Shown: positions 1-7,243 of the stretch, one piece after another
Layout of the letters: each line of letters begins with the position of its first letter
Numbering within the stretch: the first letter of the stretch is position 1
From: Synergistaceae bacterium
GTDB lineage: Bacteria; Synergistota; Synergistia; Synergistales; Aminobacteriaceae
Direction: 5' to 3'
Length of the DNA: 35,425 bases
NCBI GenBank assembly: GCA_018436725.1
Contig: JAHDKT010000087.1
Coordinates: 1 to 35,425 of the forward strand
Translations under genes and position numbers: made by a program
The notes under the pieces: generated by a model
The model's database searches: none
What the model saw: only the letters and a program-made list of their open reading frames with translations
What the model was told of the DNA's origin: nothing

Positions 1-147
1 ATGACGAGCACGCCCGGCCTGGGCGCGGCCATCGACGCCACGGGGACGGACGAGTGCAGCGCGGGGTACGGCGGGGCCTACCCCGTGGCCATCGTCTGCA
101 TGGTGCTCTTCACTACGATGCTCGCGGCCTTCTTCAGGGCGCGGTAG
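1..147 (+). CDS. C-terminal end of a membrane antiporter, AspT/YidE-like (partial)
   Basis: The frame is open from the first base to a TAG at 145-147, giving 48 residues, so the gene begins upstream of the window. The ATG at base 1 is probably an internal Met. The peptide starts with TSTPGLGAAIDATG, then a Gly/Tyr/Pro stretch (GYGGAYPVAIV) and a final hydrophobic helix ending in FFRAR. The TSTPGL and GY..YP pattern resembles the end of AspT/YidE/YbjL aspartate-alanine-type exchangers. That family match is from memory of the motif and rests on a short piece, so the family is tentative; a C-terminal membrane segment is directly visible. It converges with the minus-strand iorAB genes, with a strong hairpin between. 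Confidence 0.5.
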   Translation: MTSTPGLGAAIDATGTDECSAGYGGAYPVAIVCMVLFTTMLAAFFRAR

Positions 148-167
148 AAAAAAGGGGGAGCGATTCC

Positions 168-210
168 GGACCGTTTGTGGAAGGCGAATCGCGCCTTCCA
201 CAAACGGTCC
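168..210. terminator. Perfect 19-bp hairpin between convergent genes
   Basis: Positions 168-186 and 192-210 are exact reverse complements around a 5-nt loop (AATCG). It sits between the antiporter stop and the iorB stop. There is no U-tract directly after the stem on the plus strand. On the minus strand a six-T run follows only after about 14 nt, so it is not a textbook intrinsic terminator. It probably ends transcription or protects the 3' ends of both converging transcripts. Confidence 0.6.
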
Positions 211-240
211 TTCAAGAGGCGTGTACCAACGGCACGATTC

Positions 241-801
241 CTACCCTTTGAGCACCCTCAGGTTTCCCTGGAGCGCCCGCTCGGGGAGCAGGTCGGCGAG
301 CGCCTTCTCGTAGTGCGCGACGCCGACGCCGGGTATCAGTCGCGCTTCGGCGGCGACGGCGAGCAGGGCGACGTTCTGCATCCGCACATCCGGCAGCTCC
401 GTCCGCACGGGGACGACGCGCACGCCAAGACGGGCGCAGGCCGAGGCCACGTCCTCCTCGGAGGTCTCCTTCTCCGCGCCGAGACGGACGGAGAGCGGCT
501 GCCAGCATGTATCGTAGTAGAGCAGCGTCCCGCCGGGCGCGGCGAACAGCTCGACGGCCCGGAGCGCCTCGGTGCGTTCGAGGGCGAGCACGAGCGCGGC
601 GCTCCCCTTGCGGACCAGCGGCGTCGTCAGCGTCCCGATGCGGACGAACGACTCGACCATGCCGCCCCGCTGGGCGAGACCGTGCGTGTCGACGCCGCAG
701 ACCGCGAGCCCCGCGTAGTCGGCGGCCCTTATGATCGCCTCGCTCAGCAGGCCGATCCCCTGGCCCCCGACGCCCGACATGTAGATATCGAAGCGGCTCA
801 T
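241..801 (-). CDS. iorB: Indolepyruvate:ferredoxin oxidoreductase, beta subunit
   Basis: This 186-residue protein matches the gamma-type domain of 2-oxoacid:ferredoxin oxidoreductases. It starts MSRFDIYMSGVGGQG, with the family's GxGGQG nucleotide-type motif at residues 10-15, then the conserved GVDTHGLAQRGG segment. With IorA it oxidatively decarboxylates aryl pyruvates (from Trp, Phe, Tyr transamination) to aryl-acetyl-CoA, reducing ferredoxin in the cytoplasm. The ATG at 801 follows GGAGGGGAGAAGGC and overlaps the iorA stop by 4 nt (ATGA), so the two are translationally coupled. The frame stays open further upstream inside iorA, but that extension has no ribosome-binding site and no family similarity. 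Confidence 0.93.
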   Translation of the reverse strand: MSRFDIYMSGVGGQGIGLLSEAIIRAADYAGLAVCGVDTHGLAQRGGMVESFVRIGTLTTPLVRKGSAALVLALERTEALRAVELFAAPGGTLLYYDTCWQPLSVRLGAEKETSEEDVASACARLGVRVVPVRTELPDVRMQNVALLAVAAEARLIPGVGVAHYEKALADLLPERALQGNLRVLKG

Positions 802-2687
802 GCCTTCTCCCCTCCTTCCTGAACTTTCTTCACGCCGATCGCCTTCGCCGGACAGGTCTGGATGCAGGAGCCGTCGCCGATGCACAGCTCCGCACTCACC
901 GTCACCCGTCCCTCGGAGTCCCTCTGGAACGAGGGGCAGCCGAAGGACTCGACGCAGACGTGGAGTTTGTCGCACTTCTCCTGGTCGATGTGCACCGATT
1001 TACGGACGTATCCGGGGGCGCGCTGCTGCTCGCGCGTGTACTTCAGCATGCACGGGTGCCGGGCGATGACGACCGAGAACCCCTCCTCCGCGACGGCGTC
1101 CTTCACCATTTGGGTCAGCTTCGCCTGGCTGTAAGTGTCCACTTCTCGGATGCTCTTCACCCCGAGCCCTTCGAGGACGGAGCGCACGGGGATGGCCTCG
1201 GCGGGGCCGTTGGCGTTTCCCCCCGAGCCGGCGTGGTCCTGGTGTCCGGTCATGGCCGTGGTACCGTTTTCCATCAGGACGAGTACGAGGTTGTGGTTGT
1301 TGAAGACCGCGTTGACGATGCCGGGGAGTCCGGCGTGGAAGAATGTGGAGTCGCCGAGGAAGGCGACGACCTTGCGTGTCGTGTTGAAGAGTGAGAGCCC
1401 CGCCGCCGTCCCGGTGGAGTGCCCCATAGAGAGGAGCACTTGCCCCATGTTGTAGGGCGGGAGGAAACCGAGCGTGTGGCAGCCGATGTCCGCGACGGTG
1501 ATATCCTCCTTCGCGAGCGCCTGCTTGACGGCGTGGAAGGCCGAGCGGTGCCCGCACCCGGGGCACATCTGCGGCGGCCGGGGGGCGAGGGAGGACGCGC
1601 GCTCCGCGTTTTTGCGCGGGACGAGGGAGGGCCACGTCTTCGCAAGCACCTCCGCCACCTTGTCGGGAGTGTACTCCCCTATCCAGTCCTCGGGGTCGGT
1701 CTTGCCGACGACGACGGTGCGTATGCCGAGGTCGAAGGCCAGCGCCTTGATCTCGCGTTCGAGCACGTCGTCCAGCTCTTCGAGCACCTTCACGCAGGCA
1801 TGGGAGCGCAGAAAGTCGGCCACGAGCCCCTTCGGGAGAGGGTGGACCACGCCGAGCTTCAGGATGTCCGGCTTTTCCGCCGCGTCCTCCAGCACGTCGA
1901 CGAGCGAGCGGAAGGGAAGCCCCGCCGTAATGATTCCCTTCGACGGATCGTTCCCTTTTCGCAGCTCATGGAGCGGCGAGCCGTCGGTCTCCTGCGCGAC
2001 TTCGGCCAGGCGGGCGATCGCGCGGCGCTTCATGTCGAGCGCGCGCGAGGTGAGCGGAATAGAGGGACCGGCGGAGGAGTCGAACGCGGAAACGGTCCCG
2101 ATCGGACGGGGCGTCCACCCGGCGAAGGCGACCTTCTCCTTGCCGTGACAGACGTGCGTGGTCATGCGGAGGATGACGGGCATCTTCCGCTTTCTGGAGA
2201 GCTTCATCGCTTGAAGGTAGAACGCGTAGGCCTCCGCGGGCGACGCGGGTTCGAGCACGGGGATGTAGGCGAGGCGGGCGATGTGGCGGTTGTCCTGCTC
2301 GTTCTGCGAGGAGTTCGCGCCGGGGTCGTCGCCGAGGATGGCGACCAGACCGCCGTTCAGCTCCAACAGCGGAAGCTGGACGAAGGAGTCGGCCGCGACG
2401 TTCAGACCGACGCTCTTGAAGAAGACGCACGAGGGGTGACCGTTGAGCGCCGCGCCGCACGCGACTTCGGTGGCTACCTTCTCGTTGGTGGAGAACTCGA
2501 AGTAGTAGGGGCGGCGCTCTTTAGGAACGCTCATGAGCGCGGCGCCGATCTCCGGCGTAGGGGAGCCGGGGTAGGAGGCGATCACCTCCGTCCCGGACTC
2601 GATCATCGCGCGGGCCAGCGCGGTGTTCCCGAGGACGATCTCGCTGAACGGCCCTGTGTTCAGCAGCATGTCGCCGAGATTCTTCAT
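798..2687 (-). CDS. iorA: Indolepyruvate:ferredoxin oxidoreductase, alpha subunit, with atypical ferredoxin motifs
   Basis: The 629-residue protein has the IorA order: a pyrimidine-binding domain (about 20-190, with SYPGSPTPEI and EVACGAALNG), a middle domain, a TPP domain (about 373-545, MCPGCGHR at 374-381 and GDSTFFHAG...NN at 445-464, the thiamine-Mg site) and a C-terminal ferredoxin domain (about 567-620). The ferredoxin motifs are C572-x5-C578-x5-C584P and C602-x2-D605-x2-C608-x3-C612P. In usual IorA sequences the second position of each motif is also Cys; here it is Leu575 and Asp605. An AGGAGGT site precedes the ATG at 2687. It is followed by iorB (4-nt overlap) and preceded by the UGA-interrupted gene only 17 nt upstream. 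Confidence 0.95.
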   Translation of the reverse strand: MKNLGDMLLNTGPFSEIVLGNTALARAMIESGTEVIASYPGSPTPEIGAALMSVPKERRPYYFEFSTNEKVATEVACGAALNGHPSCVFFKSVGLNVAADSFVQLPLLELNGGLVAILGDDPGANSSQNEQDNRHIARLAYIPVLEPASPAEAYAFYLQAMKLSRKRKMPVILRMTTHVCHGKEKVAFAGWTPRPIGTVSAFDSSAGPSIPLTSRALDMKRRAIARLAEVAQETDGSPLHELRKGNDPSKGIITAGLPFRSLVDVLEDAAEKPDILKLGVVHPLPKGLVADFLRSHACVKVLEELDDVLEREIKALAFDLGIRTVVVGKTDPEDWIGEYTPDKVAEVLAKTWPSLVPRKNAERASSLAPRPPQMCPGCGHRSAFHAVKQALAKEDITVADIGCHTLGFLPPYNMGQVLLSMGHSTGTAAGLSLFNTTRKVVAFLGDSTFFHAGLPGIVNAVFNNHNLVLVLMENGTTAMTGHQDHAGSGGNANGPAEAIPVRSVLEGLGVKSIREVDTYSQAKLTQMVKDAVAEEGFSVVIARHPCMLKYTREQQRAPGYVRKSVHIDQEKCDKLHVCVESFGCPSFQRDSEGRVTVSAELCIGDGSCIQTCPAKAIGVKKVQEGGEKA

Positions 2688-2704
2688 TGAACGACCTCCT
2701 TTGT

Positions 2705-3082
2705 TCAGCGATCCGGTAGAATCGCCGTCCGGCTTATGAATACGTCCCTTCCGCGATAGGTGAAGTACTCCACGAACACGCGGTTATCGGTGAATTTCAT
2801 ATTCTTCGGCACAAGGACGACAACCTTGCCGGATTCATCGGTCAGAGAGACGAATTCTTCGGGGGCGAGCGGTTTGCCGCTCTCGACGAGAGCGGAGGGC
2901 TTCTCTCCTCATGTGTTGCGGTAAACGCCCCATTCGATGTAGAGCGTCTCTTTTTCCGCCGACAGTTTTTCGAGGGCGCCTTGCTCCAGCTCCAGACGCA
3001 GATCCTGCGACGCCGCAGGCAGTGCGAAGACGAGCAGCAACGACAGAATTCCGAGCAGCAGCGCGTGTTTCTTCGTGAACAT
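2705..3082 (-). pseudogene. Small exported protein with one in-frame UGA (broken gene or selenoprotein candidate)
   Basis: Starting at the ATG at 3082, which lies 7 nt after GGAGG, the frame encodes a signal peptide (MFTKK then a Leu-rich core ending LPAASQ) and runs 57 codons to a TGA at 2911-2909. Past this TGA the same frame stays open for 67 more codons to a TGA at 2707-2705, with normal G+C-rich codon use and no frameshift. An upstream in-frame ATG at 3088 is too close to the Shine-Dalgarno. The full product would be 125 residues, exported; I do not recognise the family. A one-base CGA-to-TGA change would explain the stop. The alternative, selenocysteine, is raised by an 8-bp hairpin just downstream, but no Cys pairs with the site as in known redox selenoproteins. 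It stands 17 nt ahead of iorA, probably co-transcribed. Confidence 0.6.
2877..2895 (-). promoter_or_regulatory. SECIS-like hairpin after the in-frame UGA
   Basis: On the minus strand CCGCTCTC (2895-2888) and GAGAGCGG (2884-2877) form a perfect 8-bp stem with loop GUC (2887-2885). The loop begins 21 nt after the UGA. Bacterial SECIS elements as generally described are short hairpins within about 16-37 nt of the UGA with a G near the start of the apical loop; this one meets those criteria. Palindromes of this length also occur by chance in G+C-rich coding DNA, and this one encodes SALVESG. Confidence 0.3.
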
Positions 3083-3124
3083 TCTCATTCCTCCTCTCCA
3101 AATTGGAACTGTTGCTTTTCTAAA

Positions 3125-3133
3125 ATTGTATCA
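3125..3133 (-). promoter_or_regulatory. Extended -10 promoter for the UGA gene and iorAB
   Basis: The minus strand reads TGATACAAT (3133-3125), an extended -10 (TGnTACAAT), about 40 nt before the first start codon at 3082. No clear -35 is visible, as is usual with extended -10 promoters. Confidence 0.5.
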
Positions 3134-3167
3134 CGAAACGCCGTAGAGATACTCTCCGTTCATCGGA

Positions 3168-3198
3168 GCAGGGAGGGAAGCGATGCTCCCCTCCCTGC
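3168..3198. terminator. 14-bp hairpin between the SBP gene and the UGA gene
   Basis: The arms 3168-3181 and 3185-3198 pair over 14 positions with one G-U wobble around a 3-nt loop. A smaller 6-bp hairpin with an AAAAA/TTTTT loop lies next to the SBP stop (about 3222-3238). No U-tract follows the large stem on the minus strand, so termination after the SBP gene is likely but not certain; RNA stabilisation is an alternative. Confidence 0.45.
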
Positions 3199-3259
3199 GG
3201 AAATGCCGGGAAACCGCAGCCCCGCGCTTTTTGCGCGGAAACGGCGGACGGGCGCGGCG

Positions 3260-4066
3260 CTACTTTTTCTTCCAGTCTTCCAGCCCGTACTTCTCCAGGA
3301 TGCTTCGAAGCTCTCCGCTCTCACGAAGTTTTTTCATCCCTTCCTCGAACAGCCGGGCGAGAACGACGGAACGCTCCGCTTTCGCGGAGGCCGGAGAAAA
3401 GGCGACGTACACCGCCGCATCTCCTCCGGGAACCTTCCCGGCAAGACGGAACGCGTCGCGCAGCCCCATGGCCAATGTCTTCTCCGCGAAAACGTTGACG
3501 TCCTCCACCACGATGTCCACGCTTCCATCCTTCAGCTTGCCGATGTTCGCCCCAAGGGCGTCCTCCCCCGAGGCGACGCGGAGCACGACCGCACCGACAT
3601 TTTTGCCGAGGTACTCGTCAAGCTCCTCGCTGTAGGAGTAGTCGGCAATGAGCGCGAGGGAGCGTCCTTTCAGGCTGTCGAATCCTTCGAACGTCCACTT
3701 CGAGTCGCCGCGCACGAAGAACCCCATCAGAGAGACGCCGAACTCCTCGCCGGGAAACACGAAGTCGGGGACTTCATCGGAGGAGGCTCCGATCACCGCG
3801 TCGAGGTCCCCCGCGCGCGTCCCCTCGATCGCGGCGTCCCACGGCATCACCTTGTAGACGACCGTATAGCCTGCGTCTTTGAACACTTTACGGGCGATCT
3901 CCACGCCGTACCCGGGCTTTTCTCCGTCCTCCGAGCCGTTATAGGGGCTCCATTCATCCGCCGCGATCACAACGGTTTTTTCCTCCGACGCGTACGCCGG
4001 AACTCCCGCCCCGCACGCCGCCACGAGTACAACGAGGAGCGCGAGGCTCCACCACCGCATGTTCAT
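3260..4066 (-). CDS. Amino-acid-type extracellular solute-binding protein (SBP_bac_3)
   Basis: A 268-residue periplasmic binding protein. An N-terminal hydrophobic signal (WWSLALLVVLVAAC) contains a possible lipobox VAAC, and AYA-SEE could instead be a signal peptidase I site. The mature part starts VVIAADEWSPYNG and continues GYGVEIARKVF, the typical opening of family 3 binding proteins for polar amino acids, and ends with a KLRESGELRSILEKYGL helix seen in that family. The ATG at 4066 is chosen because AGGAGG lies 9 nt upstream; the ATG at 4075 directly abuts that site. No permease or ATPase gene is adjacent, so it is an orphan binding protein. The substrate cannot be read from the sequence. 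Confidence 0.85.
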   Translation of the reverse strand: MNMRWWSLALLVVLVAACGAGVPAYASEEKTVVIAADEWSPYNGSEDGEKPGYGVEIARKVFKDAGYTVVYKVMPWDAAIEGTRAGDLDAVIGASSDEVPDFVFPGEEFGVSLMGFFVRGDSKWTFEGFDSLKGRSLALIADYSYSEELDEYLGKNVGAVVLRVASGEDALGANIGKLKDGSVDIVVEDVNVFAEKTLAMGLRDAFRLAGKVPGGDAAVYVAFSPASAKAERSVVLARLFEEGMKKLRESGELRSILEKYGLEDWKKK

Positions 4067-4208
4067 TCTCCACATCCTCCTTCCTCTGAAAAAACCCGCG
4101 GAACTCCGGGTCCCTCTCCAGAAACCGCTCTATTTCCGCCTGCGCCGTCTCTTCGGGGCGCCGCCCGCCATCACCTCTCTTTCGCCCTGAATATATTCTC
4201 TTTCGCGA

Positions 4209-4217
4209 ATTGTACCA
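4209..4217 (-). promoter_or_regulatory. Extended -10 promoter for the solute-binding protein
   Basis: The minus strand reads TGGTACAAT (4217-4209), again TGnTACAAT, giving an untranslated leader of roughly 135 nt before the ATG at 4066. The leader region (4067-4200) shows no convincing gene; a 13-codon Arg-rich frame in it is dismissed. Confidence 0.45.
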
Positions 4218-4301
4218 CGAAAAGAGCGTAAGTTTCGTTTCCAACCGCCGGCGGGGAGAGGGAGCTTTCCCGCGTCCGGTTCGACGCTCTCCCCCGGCCT
4301 G

Positions 4302-4310
4302 TGCTACACT
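4302..4310 (+). promoter_or_regulatory. Extended -10 promoter for addBA
   Basis: TGCTACACT at 4302-4310 fits an extended -10, with TCGACG at 4281-4286 as a weak -35 (18-nt spacer). The predicted transcript would start near 4317, ahead of the AAGGAGG at 4337-4343. This makes an upstream GTG at 4301 impossible as a start, because it lies in the promoter. Confidence 0.5.
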
Positions 4311-4351
4311 TGACGCAGGTCGCGAAACGATCGCACAAGGAGGCGTTCCCC

Positions 4352-7243
4352 CTGAGACTGCACACCTACCGCACACCCCGGAGTCTGACCGGACCGCTGC
4401 GCGAAGAGGCCGCGCTGGGCGCGGTGTTTCTGGCCCCGTCGAACAGAGACCGGCCGCTGCTGCTGGAGATGCTCTTTCTTCCCGACACGGTTTCCTTTCC
4501 GGAGCGCAAGCCGAAGGTGTGGATTTGGGACGACCTCTACCGGGCGCTCGCCGAGGCTCTCGGCGTGAAACCCCGCGTGCAGATCGATCCGCCGGACCAC
4601 TGGCTGCTCGTACGGCATATCGTCCATCGGCTTCGAGGCCGCTGCGCCGCGGAACTTCCCGCCGGAACGGCCTCGCCGCGCTTTTTGGAGCTTGCCGGAC
4701 AGTCCATCCGCGAACTGCTCAGGGAAGACGTGCCGAGGGCGGAGCTGGCTTCAGCGCTGGGCTGCGGCGGCTGCGCTCCTTGCGCCGGCTGCGACCGCCT
4801 CGGCGACGAGTCCGGGCTCCTGTGCGCACTCTACGGCGACTATATCGACATTCTTGAAGAACGGAACCTCGCCGACAGCGCGCAGATCCCCTCGCTGGGA
4901 GCGGCGCTGCTGAAGGCCTTTCCCCGAGAGGGGAGAAGCTGGGCGAGCGGACTTCGTATCCGCGCCGCCGGATTCCTGAGCTTCGCCTCGGGGCAGATGG
5001 AGTTTCTGCACGCGCTCCGCGCAGCGGGGGCGGACCTGGAGCTGTGGGTCCCCGACTGCGGCGACGGAGACTTCTACACTGCGGTGCAGCAGTTCCCCGA
5101 AGCCGAGATCATTCCCTGTTCCGGTGAAGACGAGGATGCGCCGTCTCTCTGCGTCTCCATGGCGGCGGGCGATCTCCGTCTGTCGACGGACACGCTGGCA
5201 CGCGAACTCTTTCTGTGGCCGTCGGGCGAGGGGTATCTCGCAGGGGCGAGCGGGCTTCCCTTTCCGGGGTGGGAGCATATCGCCCTCTGCGCGGAGACCG
5301 AAGAGCTTGGCTCGCTCGTCGAGAGCTTCACCAGGTACGGCATCCCCTTCTCGCTGCGCGAAGGGGCGACGGTGTCCGACACGGCGCTCTGGAAGAGCGC
5401 TCTGCGGACGCTCGATCTCGCGGAGGACGGGTGGCCTTCGGTGGAGACGGCCGACTTTCTCTCCTCGCTGCTTTTCGCTCCGTTCGACTTTCCGCGCAGG
5501 GCGTTCGGCAACGCGCTCCCCGCAGGGCGGAAGGGGTGGACGGAGTTCCTCGGCACATTCCCCCCGGAGGCGGGAGGCGGCGCTTTCCGCAGGGCCGTCG
5601 ATTTCGCGGACGCGATGCTGCGCGGGGGGCGCCCCGAAGAACTTCTCGCGGCCTTCGCACGTCTCGCTCCTTCCCGCGCGGAGTTGAAACGCCTTGTCGA
5701 GCGGGCCGCATCGCACCCCCGCCTCGACGAGAAAATCCGCGAGATTTCGCTCGCCGTGCAGGAGGCGGAGGAGAAGGGGCACTCCCTGCGGGAGCTTCGA
5801 AGGGACCTCGGCGACGCCGGAAGCGCGCGGCTCTCCTTCGAGGAGGCATCGGCGTTCCTCGGGCAGTGGGCGGAGACGGCGTCGATCTGGATGCCCTCTC
5901 CGGTCTCTCCGACGGTTGGCGTTCATCCCGGCACGCCCCCCTCGCTCGTGCGCGCCCCCGTGTGGATTCTGCCGGGGATGACCGCGAAGCGGTGGCCGGG
6001 GCAGGTCCGCGAATCGCCGCTTCTGAGCGACCAACGGAAGGAGTTCCTGCATGAAAGCCTCGGACTCGGACGGAGCCATCTTCCGCTGGTGCCGGAGAAG
6101 CGGAGCCAGCGGGAAGCGCTCTTCCGCCGCCTTGCGGCCTGCGGCGAACAGCTCTGTATTCTGCTGCGCCCTCTGGCCGACGACGGAGGACGGCCGCTCC
6201 CCTCCTCGCCCTTCACCGACGCGGCGTGCGCCTCCCCCCGCCCCTGGCTGCGCTCTTCCGGAGCCGATCCGCTGGAGCGGTCGCTCGGCGCGATTCTCGC
6301 CCCGGAGGAGTGTCCCGTGGCGGAGGGCGTGGAGACGCGCTGGACTTCGTGGGCGCCGACCGGCGCGGAACGGGGCAGACTGGAACGGATTCCGCTCCCC
6401 CCGCCGAAGGAGCCCGTTTTCTCCCTGAGCGATCTGGACACGTACGTGTCGTGCCCCTTCCGCTACTACTGCGGGCGCGTCGCGTCGTTGGATACGCCCC
6501 CGGAGGAGCTGCACCGTTTCGACCTCGCGGGAAGCGCGCTCCATCTGCTCTGGCAGAGGGTATGGGAGACGCGGCTTACGACCGGCTCCCCGCTCGACTT
6601 TCTGGTCAACGAACTCTTCGACGCGGCGATGGACGAGAAGTACGCCCGTCTCAACGCGAACCGCGATCTCCGGCGGGAACGGAAGAAGATGCTGCGCCAG
6701 GCGCTCCGGCTGGCACGTACGCAGCAGACGATGGAAGACGCCGGACTGGCCTCCGAAAGAGTAGCGCAGAAACGCGAGTACACGCTTCCGGAGTTCACGA
6801 GGGAGGGCGTCCGCTTCAAGGGGCGCTGCGACCGTGTCGACTTCCTGCGGGACGGGAGGGCGGCTATTTTCGACTACAAGAGCGGGCCGTCGTCGAACTA
6901 CAAGGAGAGCCTCCAGCTCGCGGCCTACGGGATCGCCCTCGCCGCGGCGGGCGTTCGGACAGCGGCGTCGGCGTTCCTCTGCCTTGCGGACGGCAAGGAG
7001 AAGGGGGCCTCGCTGGAAGACGCGCCGCTCGTCTTCTCGTCGTTCACGACGCCGCTGGCGCAGCTGGAGTCGGACGCCGAGGAGGCGCTCGAAAGGGTGT
7101 CGGAGTCGTTCTCCACGGGGCTGTTCCCCCCTCTGTACGAGTCGAAGAGCTGCCGCTACTGCGCCTATGCGTCGCTCTGCCGGAGGCGCGACTTCCGCAC
7201 CGCCGCAATGGAAGAGGAGGACGAAGAGAATGGCGGACAGTGA
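4352..7243 (+). CDS. addB: AddB-like subunit of the AddAB helicase-nuclease
   Basis: From a CTG at 4352 the protein is 963 residues. The N-terminal part (RTPRSLTGPLREEAALGAVFLAPSNRD) has the AddB/RexB look but no Walker A, so this subunit is probably not an active ATPase. The C-terminus is a PD-(D/E)XK nuclease: GRCDRVDF, then IFDYKSG, then QLAAYG. It is framed by a cysteine quartet, C701 (SCPFRYYC) and C934-x2-C937-x5-C943, the Fe-S staple known in AddB. AddAB resects DNA double-strand ends for RecA loading. The start is deduced from AAGGAGG at 4337-4343, 8 nt before CTG; no ATG, GTG or TTG lies at a suitable distance. It overlaps addA by 14 nt. Confidence 0.85.
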   Translation: MRLHTYRTPRSLTGPLREEAALGAVFLAPSNRDRPLLLEMLFLPDTVSFPERKPKVWIWDDLYRALAEALGVKPRVQIDPPDHWLLVRHIVHRLRGRCAAELPAGTASPRFLELAGQSIRELLREDVPRAELASALGCGGCAPCAGCDRLGDESGLLCALYGDYIDILEERNLADSAQIPSLGAALLKAFPREGRSWASGLRIRAAGFLSFASGQMEFLHALRAAGADLELWVPDCGDGDFYTAVQQFPEAEIIPCSGEDEDAPSLCVSMAAGDLRLSTDTLARELFLWPSGEGYLAGASGLPFPGWEHIALCAETEELGSLVESFTRYGIPFSLREGATVSDTALWKSALRTLDLAEDGWPSVETADFLSSLLFAPFDFPRRAFGNALPAGRKGWTEFLGTFPPEAGGGAFRRAVDFADAMLRGGRPEELLAAFARLAPSRAELKRLVERAASHPRLDEKIREISLAVQEAEEKGHSLRELRRDLGDAGSARLSFEEASAFLGQWAETASIWMPSPVSPTVGVHPGTPPSLVRAPVWILPGMTAKRWPGQVRESPLLSDQRKEFLHESLGLGRSHLPLVPEKRSQREALFRRLAACGEQLCILLRPLADDGGRPLPSSPFTDAACASPRPWLRSSGADPLERSLGAILAPEECPVAEGVETRWTSWAPTGAERGRLERIPLPPPKEPVFSLSDLDTYVSCPFRYYCGRVASLDTPPEELHRFDLAGSALHLLWQRVWETRLTTGSPLDFLVNELFDAAMDEKYARLNANRDLRRERKKMLRQALRLARTQQTMEDAGLASERVAQKREYTLPEFTREGVRFKGRCDRVDFLRDGRAAIFDYKSGPSSNYKESLQLAAYGIALAAAGVRTAASAFLCLADGKEKGASLEDAPLVFSSFTTPLAQLESDAEEALERVSESFSTGLFPPLYESKSCRYCAYASLCRRRDFRTAAMEEEDEENGGQ

